64,000 bases of DNA, taken from assembly GCF_963676685.1 (NCBI RefSeq), contig NC_092346.1, forward strand, positions 95,593,917 to 95,657,916. The letters are read 5' to 3'. The position numbers and the translations under genes are program-made. Below are positions 43,990 through 54,285 of this stretch, piece after piece. The stretch's first letter is position 1. The number at the start of each line of letters is the position of its first letter. Below the pieces are notes generated by a model. It was not told the origin of the DNA, searched no databases, and was given only the letters and a program-made list of their open reading frames with translations. Source of the DNA: Mytilus edulis (Eukaryota; Mollusca; Bivalvia; Mytilida; Mytilidae).

Positions 43990-44700
43990 TTTATATGGTT
44001 TATGGTCTCGCCTTGACGGAGTCGAAAAGGAGAATATGTATGCTGTTTCCGGAGTCGGCGGCAACGTCAACAGTGTATAAGTATGTGATAAGGTCTAGCT
44101 TATGGTAAACCACTAGTGGTAGACCAATGATATTTGGTATGCAGTTATAAAGGCATTGGCACATCTCATTTCAACGGAGATATTTGCCCTGCCCCATTCA
44201 GTCATGGTCTATTGACTTTGAAACTTTTGCTTAGTTTAGATATATTAGTTTATGACTATATAAGTTTAAGATGAACCACTAATGTCAAGTCAATGAATTT
44301 TGGTATGCAAGTTCATTGGCAACTGCGAGTCTCATTTCCATTGAGATTATATCTCCCACCTTTTCATCATGGTTTATTGACTTTGAAACTGTTGCACAGT
44401 TTGCCGGAAGTTAATTTTTGTGTTTAGATTTGTTTAAAGGAAAAGACTATTAATGAAAAGTCAATGGTATTTAGTATGCAGTAGTATTAGCATTGATACA
44501 TCTCTTATTCAGGGAAATTGTTTAACCATTGACGTTCAGCTCAGGCACTTGTCTTATATTAAGGTATACAGGAAAAAAATTTCTGAGACAAGTGCCTGTG
44601 ATGTTCAGTTATAAATCATTCAAATGTCATTGACCTTGAAAATTTGGATATCTTGAATGTTAAAGTAAATGCTATTATAATTTTAACATTTGTATTATCA
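43990..44700 (+). mobile_element. Tandem-core-type element, decayed, three ~170-bp units
   Basis: GTCTCGCCTTGACGGAGTCG and a CGGAGTCGGCGGCAACGTC segment form the head. Units with the shared words CAATG.TATTTGGTATGCAGT, ACATCTCATTTC..TTGAGAT and CATGGT.TATTGACTTTGAAA start near 44115, 44285 and 44455. A 57-bp foldback is inserted at 44542. The plan resembles the other tandem-core elements of this window. Confidence 0.55.
44542..44598. mobile_element. 57-bp foldback mini-element
   Basis: Inverted ends CAGGCACTTGTCT (44542) and AGACAAGTGCCTG (ending 44598) surround a short AT-rich interior. GTTCAG flanks it on both sides within a few bases (44533-44538 and 44603-44608), a possible target duplication. 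Confidence 0.7.
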
Positions 44701-44753
44701 AAATTTGTAAAACGCGAGAAATGTCTATGGGTTAACAGTTTATAAAACACATT

Positions 44754-46293
44754 CAAGGCCGTAACTAGGCATCTATTTTAGTGAGACAAAATAATTGAGC
44801 CGAGCAAAGCTAGGCGAAAATTTTTTTTGGAGGGTATGAAATGAATGGTGCAAAATCCTGCATTCTTAGCATTTTTTGAGAGTTTGATAATGTTTTGAAT
44901 TTGTACACTTTTTATATAAATTTTTCATATTTTAAGACTTTTTCTAACACCAAATTTTTAACAACTTTATTTAAATTTATATGTAAGATAATCATCCAAA
45001 TATCACTGATTTGAGTCTGCTGCCAGAACATAAAACAAACATCGATTCAGTAGAGTTTGCCACATTTTTCTATGGCCGGTTCAGTCAAATTGTTTCAGAA
45101 TCATGATTTGGTCTGCTGATATCCTTATCGCGATGAACATGGAGCATGACAAGACCGCACAATCTCTCACCACTCATGTATGCTCTTTTCCAAGTTTTCA
45201 GTCGTTTCAGGGCAGGCTGTGTTTCTAAAGGTAGCACATTATCATCAACACAATGATCAATGTCTTCTTCCAATTCCTTCTCCATCAGAAATTCGGTAGC
45301 AGCTTTTGTTTGCAAAAGGGAATTAAGCTTTCCTGTAAGCACCATCATACAGTCGCAGTTACAAAATATTAAACTCGCTTTTATGCTGACAAAGAGTAGA
45401 CAAACTAGGGATAGAATGAGATAACATACATGTATATGATTCTATTTATAGAGTAAGTATATATGATATGGGTACAGGGGAATTGGAATGGAGTTTTTGA
45501 CGTTTACATGTAGTTCCGTAATTTCAAATTATTTCTGGAAATAGTTGGTGGTATTTTAGTTCCAGAATCTATAAATTTAGGGGTTAGGTGTTGGAGGTGT
45601 CCGATTCCGAAACCCCGAATATAAAGAAACGAAATTCCGTAGTCCCGAATATGTAAAGACAAAATCCTGTGTTAAAGGTTCTACCATTCCTCAATAATAT
45701 CAAATTGGAATATGGGATATTTTTTTCAATTTTTAAGGTTAAAGAAACATGGGTAAAAACTAATCCATGCATTCATGTTTCATATTATTTATATTTTATT
45801 TATCTGTAAAGAGAAAGATTAAAGTTCGTGAAATGAATACGCAGATAGGACTGCCCCCTTGCGATGCCCAGTACTTGATTTGTCAAAAGTTGGTGAAACG
45901 GAGAAATGAATACGCAGACAGGACTGCCCCCTTCCGAAGACCAGTACTTGATTTGTCAGTCTACTTATCGTTTTTGGATTGTTCTAATGAAGTTATATGC
46001 AATACTCAGACTCTGTTCACAAAAAAAAAACTAGTTTACTAGAATTATTCCTTCTTTACCTTCAGTGTCGCTTTTCCTTTTATCGTTACTAGGTTAAAGT
46101 GTAATCGAGAAACATCACCCGTTGAGATGCTGAGTTATATCCAGAAAGAATAGTTTAAAAGGAATGATGACAAGTTATAGCAATTAAGGTTGAGACAGAA
46201 CAACAAATGACTATTATATTTATATATATGTATAAAAAAAATAATCAGTGTCGAAATTTTGCCTCACTTGCCTCAAGGGTAGTTACGGCCTTG
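44754..46293 (-). mobile_element. hAT-derived transposon, internally deleted (~1.54 kb)
   Basis: Inverted ends CAAGGCCGTAACTA (44754) and TAGTTACGGCCTTG (46280-46293) extend imperfectly to about 40 bp (GTGAGaCAAAAT against GTGAGGCAAAAT). A 5-bp direct repeat ACATT lies at both borders (44749-44753 and 46294-46298). Inside, on the minus strand, a short frame keeps the C-terminal dimerisation segment of a hAT transposase. A 73-bp direct duplication at 45831-45960 (AATGAATACGCAGA.AGGACT) also lies inside. The element ends about 115 bp beyond the stop codon of the TRIM gene. Confidence 0.75.
45085..45348 (-). pseudogene. hAT transposase C-terminal remnant
   Basis: An 87-codon frame whose second half reads KRLKTWKRAYMSGERLCGLV then MLHVHRD. 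This pattern (K-R-x-K-T-W-x-R-S/A-x-M-x-x-E-R-L-x-x-L-x-x-L-x-x-H-R-D) ends the dimerisation domain of many animal hAT transposases. The rest of the transposase, including the zinc finger and catalytic core, is missing. The preceding 40 residues are acidic and not recognisable. Confidence 0.65.
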
Positions 46294-46408
46294 ACATTGA
46301 TGCATTGCTTAAATAGTTTAATGTCTTTAAATATCACACACCATTGGTTATAATATATATAATAGCGATAGTTCGTAAAAATTGTCAATGATAGTGTCAA
46401 CAATCTAA

Positions 46409-47049
46409 TTATAAATCGAAAGGAACCTCTAATACTGTGGTAATTTCTCGTCCGGCCCGAAGATTTAAAGTAACATTTACAAGATCAGGATTGTATACTC
46501 CAAATGTCGGCCACAAAGGTCGACTAACATCGACATTTCTGAATCTAAAGATAAACTTTCTACTTTTTGCATCTACAACAATCCATTGTTTATTTCTTGT
46601 ATCAAGCAAGAACCCGTATGTTGTTTTGTGGGTAGTGCCTGGAGGAGAGTTTTCTGTTGCTGGTGTGTGAAACAAACGCTGCCCATTGTTCCAACACTGA
46701 AGACAAATCGTGCGGCAAATATTACATCGACGTGCACAGAACGTCCATGCAAGGGCATGGTTGTCCAAAGTGTAATTCATATCAACTTCAGATTTGCGAG
46801 CAATTCCAATTTCAAATATCAGATCTTGGCGTAGCTGACGTTTTACGAAGAAGTGGACCGAACATTCGAAATAATGTTGGTTTGTTTTCCCCAGTGGTTT
46901 CGTTGCTATGGTTCCTCTGTAGTTTTGGAAAGCAGTAGACAAATCACGTGATGGTGGTCGTCTTGACTTCTGGTTGATCAACGTTTTATAATCTTCCGAC
47001 AGTTCATACTGATGATAAGTGCTTTTGAGGTCAAACGAAAATTCTGGGC
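46409..47049 (-). CDS. TRIM-type gene, coding exon 4 (SPRY-like domain)
   Basis: Acceptor TATTTTCAG|GC, phase 1, 641 nt to the stop at 46411-46409. Contains YFECSVHF, EIGIARKSEVD, ALAWTF, YGFLLDTRNKQW, RPLWPTFGVYNPD and VTLNLRAG in the order of a SPRY/B30.2 fold. The cysteine-rich insert CARRCNICRTICLQC (six Cys in 15 residues would be exceptional for a SPRY; five are present) follows WTF. A minus-strand ATTAAA at about 46316-46321 could serve polyadenylation. Confidence 0.82.
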
Positions 47050-50000
47050 CTGAAAATATATATAACAATATTTCAATTGTTAACTTTCAGATAAACGAGA
47101 AATTGTCTTGTTGAAAAAAGTGGCTTATTATATTTATATACATGCATTGCTTTAACGTTAAGACTGAAAATCCACATTGTTAAGAAGAAAGAATATAACA
47201 TTAAATTTTACCACCCACGTCGTTCTTACTATACACACTGTCGAAAGAAAAGGGGTAGTTCCATTTTAACATATTTTATACGTTCCAAACAATGAAAAAG
47301 TCTTCTGTAAATACTTATGGTCATAAACACTAAGCATATAATATAATGCGTTAGCTTTACGGTTGTTCATGTGAAGCAGAATTTCTTAACTTGCAAGATG
47401 AAGAAAAAATTGGTTATATAATTTCCTTCAAAATTTGATATTCACAACTTTTTAATAGATATCTACCATGTTTACTAAACCTTAACTGCGCTAGTTTAAC
47501 TGTGACCTTATTAAAACTTTAAATAAGTCTTCAGAAAGGAAAAGAAAATAATGTTATAAATATTAAAACATACAAATAATTTCTCCTACAGCTCTGTAAG
47601 GTGGAAATTCGTTGACATTTGAATTTCGGTCTGCATTTGAATCGGCATCTGTGTCTGAAATTATAAATGAAATTTTACAGCAAGATAGAAAAAAAATCTT
47701 TCATTTGGCGTACTAACAACTAATTGACTTATGGGAATTGATTTGAAATCTAGAAACATTGATAGGATACTAGTACATTGATAATTGAATGGAATACATA
47801 GACAATTCTATATAAAAACGAAAAATTGTCGTTTAAAATATAAATGATGGCTTATTCTAAGTAATTTATTATTCAAAAACCGTATTATGCAAAATCTTGT
47901 TTACCGACTGAAAACCACACAAAATACAAATCTAACCAGGAGATACGGTAAGGCTTTCCAATTATCGTATCTCCTGGTTATATATGGTGTAATAGTGTGT
48001 GGTTTCCACGGTGGAAACCACACACTATTACACCATATATAACCAGGAGATACGATAATTGGAAACCATGCAGTAGGCAATTTAACCAGGAGATAGCATA
48101 AGTGAAAAACACACAATATACAAACATAACGACGAGGTATGGTTAGTGAAACTGCACAATATCAAATCTAACTAGGAGATATGTTTAGTGAAACCACACA
48201 ATATCAAATCTAACAAAGAGATATGTTTAGTGAAACCACACAATATCAAACATAACCAGGAGATATGGTTAATGAAACCACACAATATCAAATATAACCA
48301 GGAGATATGGTAAGTGAAACCACACAATATCAAATCTAACTAGGAGATATGGTTAATGAAACCACACAATATCAAACATAACCAGGAGATATGGTAAGTG
48401 AAACCACACAATATCAAATCTAACTAAGAGATATGGTTAGTGAAACCACACAATATCAAACATAACCAGGAGATATGGTAAGTGAAACCACACAATATCA
48501 AATCTAACTAAGAGATATGGTTAGTAAAACCACATAATTTCAAACATAACCCACAGGAGATATGGTTAGTGAAACCACATAATATCAAATCTAACCAGGA
48601 GGTATGGTAAGTGAAACCACACAATATCAATTCTAACCAAGAGATATGGTTAGTGAAACCACACACTATTACACCAAATATAATAAGACAAAGGACAAGT
48701 GGTAACAGGAGATGAAAAAGTGAAAACCACACACTATTACACCAAATTTAACCAGAAGATAAGGTAAGTGGAAACCACTCAATAGACAAATTTAACCAGG
48801 GGATAAGGCAAAAAGAAATCACACACTAGAAAAATCTAACCAGGAGATATGATAAGTGAAACCATACAAAATGATATATAACCAGGAGATATATGCTAAG
48901 TGGAAACCCCACACTATTACACCAAAATAACTAGGAGATTGCTTTAAATACTGGAACCACAAAATACTGCATCCAAAACTTATAGTAAATAGGGTTTTGT
49001 TTATAAATGCCAAGTTTGGAAAAAAATATGTATATATGTAGTTAAACAATACCAGTTAATTTCCAAATTTCAATAGTTTTGAGCACAACAAACCTACCGC
49101 TCATCATCCCACTTGTGACTCTTATATCAGTAGATCTGTCCGACATTTTTCCTGTTAGAGGCTGTGATTTTCTAGCTGTTTTGGTCGCTGTAAAAATTAA
49201 AACAGTTGAGGATTAGTACTAGTAAAACATTACGTACCCGCGTCAATTTAGATTATCGTGTTCATTTGTTTGTACTTGAATAACATCCAGGTCTTTACTA
49301 TTAAGTATATTAAACAGCTGCGCCATGAGCGCATGATACGCCCGACGTCTTGTGTGGAAGTTTTATGCAATAATCATAAATAGTTTCTGAGGAAGTTTTA
49401 ATCAATAACCATTTATTGTTTTTGAGACACGGCGGGACATGTGAAACCCCCCCCCCCCCCCCCAACCCTGTTTTTTTTTTACAAATATCACTAAATTTTT
49501 TTGAATCAAACCAAAAAGTATACAGATCTTTAAATTAGTATAACAAAGAAGTGTGTACAGTTTCAAGCAATAATCATAAATTGTTTTTGAGATACAGCGC
49601 GACATGTAAAAAAAAACCCTCCCCTTTTTTACAAAAAACTCAATAACTCAAAAATAAAATGTAGAGTCATCACCAAAAAGTATACAGATCTTTAGATTAA
49701 TATAACAAAGAAGTGTGTAAAGTTTTAAGCAATAATCATAAATCGTTTTTGAAATACGGCACGACATGTAAAAAAACCCTCCCCCTTTTTTACAAAATAC
49801 TCAATAACTCAAAAATGAAATTTTGAATCATCACCAAAAAGTATACAGATCTTTAGATTGATATAACAAAAAAATGTGTAAAGTTTTAAGCAATAATCAT
49901 AAATTGTTTTTGAGATACGGCGTGACATGTGAAAAAAAACCTCCCCCTTTTTTACAAAATACTCAAAAACTCAAAAATGAAATTTTGAAGCATCACCAAA

Positions 50001-51990
50001 AAGTATACAGATATTAAGATTAATATAACTAAGAAGTGTGTAAAGTTTTAAGCAATAATCAAGAAACGTTTTTGAGATACGGTGCGACATGTGAAAAAAA
50101 CACCCCCCCCCCCCCCCCTGTTTTAGTTACAAAGTGCTGTAACTCAAAAAGTTTAAATCTTATTATCACCAAAAAGTATACAGATCATTTGACCATCATA
50201 AGAAACAACTCTATTAAGTGTCATGAAATTTGGATAAGTCGTTCTCAAGTTACGGTGCGACATGTTTACGCCGGACAGACGGACAGACGGACGGACAGAC
50301 AGACAGACAGACGGACGGACACCGGACATTTGTATACCATAATACGTCCCGTCAAAATTTTGACGAGCGTATAAAAATAAGGAGATTTGTTATGGTTGTA
50401 TATTTTGTCAACATAGAAAAACGACTGGTCAAAATAGCCCGAAGGCAACCAAATGCTTATAGTTGTATTGTCTTCTTGTAAACAAAACTGTCAAATATCA
50501 TTTATAGTAGTGACAGATTTCAAATAGTTATGCTTACACGTGGATTTAAGGTTAATACGAAGATCGGCTTTCTTCACTGTAAGGTCTTCGTTCACCATAA
50601 ATCCAAAACCGTCCTTTGATAAAGTTAAACCAAGCATTGTAACATAAGCCCTGTGCTCTCCAGAACGTACGGGTGTAAAGTAGACTTTGTAGGAGCCAAA
50701 TTTCTTCCCATGATCCACTACAATACCTTGGTAACGTTTTCCTTTTGAGTCGAGTATATCCACTTTGATGTCAATTCCGCTTTCGTTGATTGGTCGATTG
50801 TGAGAATCGTGAGGCGAGATAATGAGAACTACTTGTTCCTTACCCATAGAAATATCGAATGTTTGAACCCTTGTCTTCGGTACATAAGCGGCTGTTGCCC
50901 AAATGTCACCCATTACTTTTCCAAATTCCCTGAACTCGTCCTCCATGTTTACCAACTCAAAAGCCATCTCTGCTGTGGTGTGTGGTGTAGTGTCTATCTG
51001 TTGATCACGTAGAGCATTTGTCCTACTGATAATCTGATCCTTCATAATCAAGAATTCTGCTCCGTTGCTGTAAGCTAAATGGTCTTCAGAAAATTTAATA
51101 GCTTGATCTATTGAATCTTTCTTTGTCGAAAGTTCATCAAGTTGGAGGTCAAGAGCGTTCTTCTTTTTACCAGACACATCAGAAAGCATTTGCTTTAGAA
51201 CTGCCTTTCGCTCATCTAGGACATCAAAGCATTTTGTAAAGGCCTGTTCAATATCTTGTTCAATGGAACTCTCTTTCAAATATAAATTCTGAACTTCATC
51301 ATTTAACAGATCTATGGCTTCATCCACTTTGGTTTTCTTGTGTCGTATGTCTAAAAGATTATTTTCAACTATTCGTTTCTTTTCTACGTATACATCGTTC
51401 AAATATTTTACGTCGTGACCATCATCTCGCTGATGAAATTGGACTAAACACAAACTACAGATAGGTTTGTTGCAAGACCTGCTCTCACAAAAATGTGAAA
51501 ATGGCTGTCCCTCGTGTCCTTCTACGGTGCATGTAAGCTTATTATGGAAGTCTTCTAGTGGCGATTCTTTCAACATATCCAGAGATAAAACAACATGACG
51601 TTTGGTTAACTTTGTACGATTATGTGCATCGGAGCAAGTTTTACACAGAAATTCGTCGCAGTCTTTACATCTACTTGCAGCTACCACTTTGTTAGGATGG
51701 CACTGGTTGCAATAGAATTCCGCAGACTTCTTCTGCACACGGTAACAGTCTACTACGTGACGTCTACCGCTATCAATCGGGAAAGCGCTGATGTCATTTC
51801 CTCTTGCTTCGAACGTTTCGTTGCAATCTGGGCATTTCACGTTCTGGTTTTCTATCCGTCTTTTCAAGCAGTTCGAGCAGACTGTATGTAAACATGGTAA
51901 TACGTGAGGTGATCTTCCTTTCTCCCCAAAGTATTGTTGACAGTCAACACAAGTTAGAAACGATTCGATATTTTGTTTGTTGTTAGCCAT
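46409..51990 (-). CDS. TRIM-type protein: RING, two B-boxes, coiled coil, filamin-like, SPRY-like
   Basis: The model joins, on the minus strand, 51990-50538, 49187-49098, 47654-47574 and 47049-46409, giving 2265 nt and 754 residues. The three introns are GT-AG and all in phase 1. The RING finger spans residues 14-56 (C14, C17, C33, H35, C38, C41, C53, C56). B-box 1 spans 94-132 and B-box 2 about 154-192. A coiled coil spans about 200-310 and a filamin/ABP280-like Ig repeat about 378-466. A polar linker from the two small exons covers 485-541, and a SPRY/B30.2-like domain about 590-745. RING plus B-boxes predict an E3 ubiquitin ligase that dimerises by the coiled coil. The C-terminal domains would bind a target. 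RBCC-filamin proteins (TRIM45 type) are known, but a SPRY after the filamin repeat is unusual to me. The joining of the last three exons rests on splice signals and phase only, not on transcripts. Confidence 0.8.
47574..47654 (-). CDS. TRIM-type gene, coding exon 3 (linker)
   Basis: 81 nt, acceptor ATAATTTCAG|AC and donor TTATTT|GTATGT, phase 1 on both sides. Encodes an Asp/Asn-rich segment with TDADSNADRNSNVNEFPPY. Confidence 0.7.
47915..48935. repeat. 42-bp minisatellite in TRIM intron 3 side (between exons 3 and 2)
   Basis: The unit GAAACCACACAATATCAAAT plus CTAACCAGGAGATATGGTTAGT is 42 bp. Starts of AAACCACA are at 48191, 48233 and 48275, giving a strict period in the centre. Outer units are longer and more diverged (56 bp forms with ACTATTACACCA). 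In total about 20 units fill the intron between coding exons 3 and 2. One unit is inverted (see the palindrome). Confidence 0.9.
47955..48065. repeat. Perfect 111-bp palindrome (55-bp arms, 1-nt centre)
   Basis: Arms 47955-48009 and 48011-48065 are exact reverse complements, with G at 48010 as the only unpaired base. It consists of one inverted array unit head-to-head with its neighbour. It could form a cruciform in DNA, or a long hairpin in the TRIM pre-mRNA. Confidence 0.93.
49098..49187 (-). CDS. TRIM-type gene, coding exon 2 (linker)
   Basis: 90 nt, acceptor TTTTTACAG|CG and donor GCG|GTAGGT, phase 1 on both sides. Encodes a Ser/Thr/Lys-rich linker containing KSQPLTGKMSDRSTDIR. The frame is open, which supports but does not prove the exon. 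Confidence 0.7.
49400..50385 (-). mobile_element. Tandem-core element with (GTCC)n in TRIM intron 1
   Basis: Read on the minus strand it starts at a perfect palindrome CGTCAAAATTTTGACG (50350-50365). A GTCC/GTCT microsatellite follows (50273-50325), then at least five core units of about 163 bp. Each unit contains CATGTCGCGCCGTATCTCAA-like words and, on the plus strand, a C-run. Unit marks (ACATGT on plus) lie near 49437, 49602, 49764, 49925, 50088 and 50260. It is oriented as the host gene. Confidence 0.8.
50538..51990 (-). CDS. TRIM-type gene, coding exon 1 (RING to filamin-like)
   Basis: Starts at ATG 51990-51988. A T-rich acceptor (TTCGTTTCAG) ends only 4 nt upstream of the ATG, so a 5' UTR intron precedes this exon. 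It carries 484 codons plus one base and ends CACGT|GTAAGC. If not spliced there the frame runs 15 codons further to a stop at 50491, a possible short isoform without the SPRY-like domain. Confidence 0.9.
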
Positions 51991-51994
51991 TGAT

Positions 51995-52780
51995 CTGAAA
52001 CGAAGAAAACCTTTACAATAGAAAATAAATGTCTATATGTCTTTTAAAAAAAATCTATGTCAACACTTAAAAACCAACATTCTTCAAGACAATTCTGTAC
52101 AATCTTTTATTCCATAAAATTGTGATCTCTATGAATGTGTAAAGTGTTCGATATTTATTGCTTCGGTTTAAATGCGGTAAACATATTAGTTTTGTCTTCT
52201 TTTCTAAATGCACTTGTTTCCCATGTTTATTTCTTTTTTGTATTGAACGGGTTTCGGTGGTGATTATGATATTGGATTTGTATACAATGCTGATATTGCT
52301 TGCTAAATTATTATTGGGTAATTACTTATTTCCTAATAAATGTGCAGTGTTTTGAATGTTGCAAAGTGGTACATGTAAAATTATTGTCATTTTAATTTCC
52401 TGATGAAAGTAAATAAAAAATACGCTTCCGACGAACCAATTTTGTTACTTGTAATTTTTCGGGGCATTGTATCAAAACAAGTTCCAGCATTAATTTTAGA
52501 ATAACTTTGTCTTGTTGCTGGGATTTGTATGTTGTTTTGAATATTTGTAATGTCAGCTGCCTTACGCAACTGTAGTAATAACAAACGTTGACAAATTTTC
52601 GTCAAGCTAAAGTGTATTATTTCACATGTTATTCAAGTTCAACTAGGTTATATCTTGATGTTGACTGAATTGCGCTACCAATTATATGTTCATATATAAA
52701 AGCTGTGTGTTTTTATTATAACTGAAATTTGGTATTTTATAATATTTTTTTGTCTTTAAGTATTTATTTGTCACCTTAAT
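51995..52780. other. 5' region of the TRIM-type gene
   Basis: Should hold the 5' UTR intron and perhaps the first non-coding exon. The acceptor at 51995-51996 is clear, but I cannot place the donor or promoter. Confidence 0.4.
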
Positions 52781-52784
52781 GCAT

Positions 52785-54285
52785 AATGTACCCTATTTTA
52801 TCTGTCACTTTATATATAAAGTGTATAAAGTATAAGTCTTTTAGATTTTTTGGTCACTTTACGTAGTCCTGTAGACTTTTTTGTCACCTTACTAAAGCTG
52901 TCATAAGTCATCTCGACTCTATCGGTCACTGTACCTAAGCTGTAGTCAGTCTGTTAGACTCAGTGTATCACATTTACTTTGCAGCGGTTATTCTTTTAAT
53001 CCTGTCGATCACGTTACTTTAAGCTCTATAACTCATGATATAGATTGTCTATCATCTTACTTCAGTTATAGTAATTCATAACATTGTTAAACCTACATAA
53101 TACCACAAGTCCTATGAATTTACATCATTACTAATAAGCCCTCTCACTGGTAAACCAATTTTGAACTGAAACAGGTCGTAAAGGTCATTGCAGTTAAACC
53201 AGTACTGTTCAGACAATTGGCTTGTAGTCAATCAAGATTGGTTAACTTTTTAGAATTGGATTTTTAATGCCCTTCTACTTCGTATTTTATTTTGCCTTTT
53301 CACATTTTTTTTATTTGGGTCACTGATGAGTCTTTTGTAGACAAAACTTGCGTCTGGCGTACAACAGTTATTAAGACTAGTACATTGATGATTTATTATT
53401 TAGTCTATGTTCAGACAGTTCAGTAGTTGATAATCACCTGACGTGTACAGAATAACAGCATACTGAAATTCCTGTAAAAAGTACTAAAGTCTTTAAAAGA
53501 CCAAGGTGTTTCTTCCCCAGAAATGAATTACATCAGCTGTATTTAGCAAAACCTTTCGAAATTTGGGTTCTCAATTCTCCCTAACTTCATAGTATATCTG
53601 AACTTTTACTGTTCTTATTTGAGTGTCGATGATGAGTCTTTTGTGGACAAATCGCGATGTACAAAATTTATATACAGGTATCTACTATTAGTTTATTTGA
53701 CGGCAATCAATCTTTCTGAACAGTACTGAATTTATTACAAGAAAATGTCTAAAAAATAACTTTAACTCGTAAGAAAACTTAAAATTCATTGTTTCAGACT
53801 TTTCAATGATTTTATAAGACCAAAATTACCATTTCAGACTAAAATTAATTTACTAGTGTCTTGACTTGTAAACTGAAGATAGTCCTCTTGATTTTGTCAT
53901 TGCCATTACGTTATCTAAGCCACAATAAGCCATCAGTACTTTGAAACTGTACTATTAGTCATTTTGATTCTGTTACATTACCTTAACTGTAATATGTTAT
54001 CAGGTCTTAAACAAATAATGAGTACTTTTTATTATGTTGTTTACCTTAACCGAGGACTAAAATGTTATAAGTCCCCTTGATTTTGTCGTTTACTTAAACG
54101 ATAACCATAATAAATCCTTTTTTTTAGTCCTCCTTATTATGTCGTTAATCTTACCTCAGTCGTTATATGTCCAATGTACCTAACCCGTAGAAGGTGTTTT
54201 AACTTTGTGGTCAAGACGCAAATAGCTGTATCCACTTTGTAAGTCTCTTACCTTATAAAAATAAGTGCAAGCAGATATAATTCCT
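52785..54285. repeat. Very degenerate ~50-bp tandem array
   Basis: Words of the type GTCACCTTAC, CTGTAATAAGTC, TTGATT.TGTC recur for about 1.5 kb (for example 52835, 52885, 52925, 53040, 53880, 53990, 54055 and 54130), interrupted at 53160-53700 by dispersed repeats. The array is old and the period approximate. Confidence 0.5.
53308..53395 (+). repeat. Dispersed repeat end (GTCACTGATGAGTCTTTTGT)
   Basis: GGGTCACTGATGAGTCTTTT, TGTAGACAAAACTTGCGTCT and GGCGTAC match the inverted segment at 57028-57075 (ACGCCAGACGCGCGTTTCGT, CTCATCAGTGACGC). A more decayed copy lies at about 53622-53690. Confidence 0.65.

Noticed and set aside
46437-46938. Plus-strand frames opposite the SPRY exon
   Set aside because: Shadows of the minus-strand coding exon.
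47915-48935. Possible CRISPR-like array (regular 42-bp units)
   Set aside because: Units are contiguous without unique spacers, in an intron of a eukaryotic gene; it is a minisatellite.
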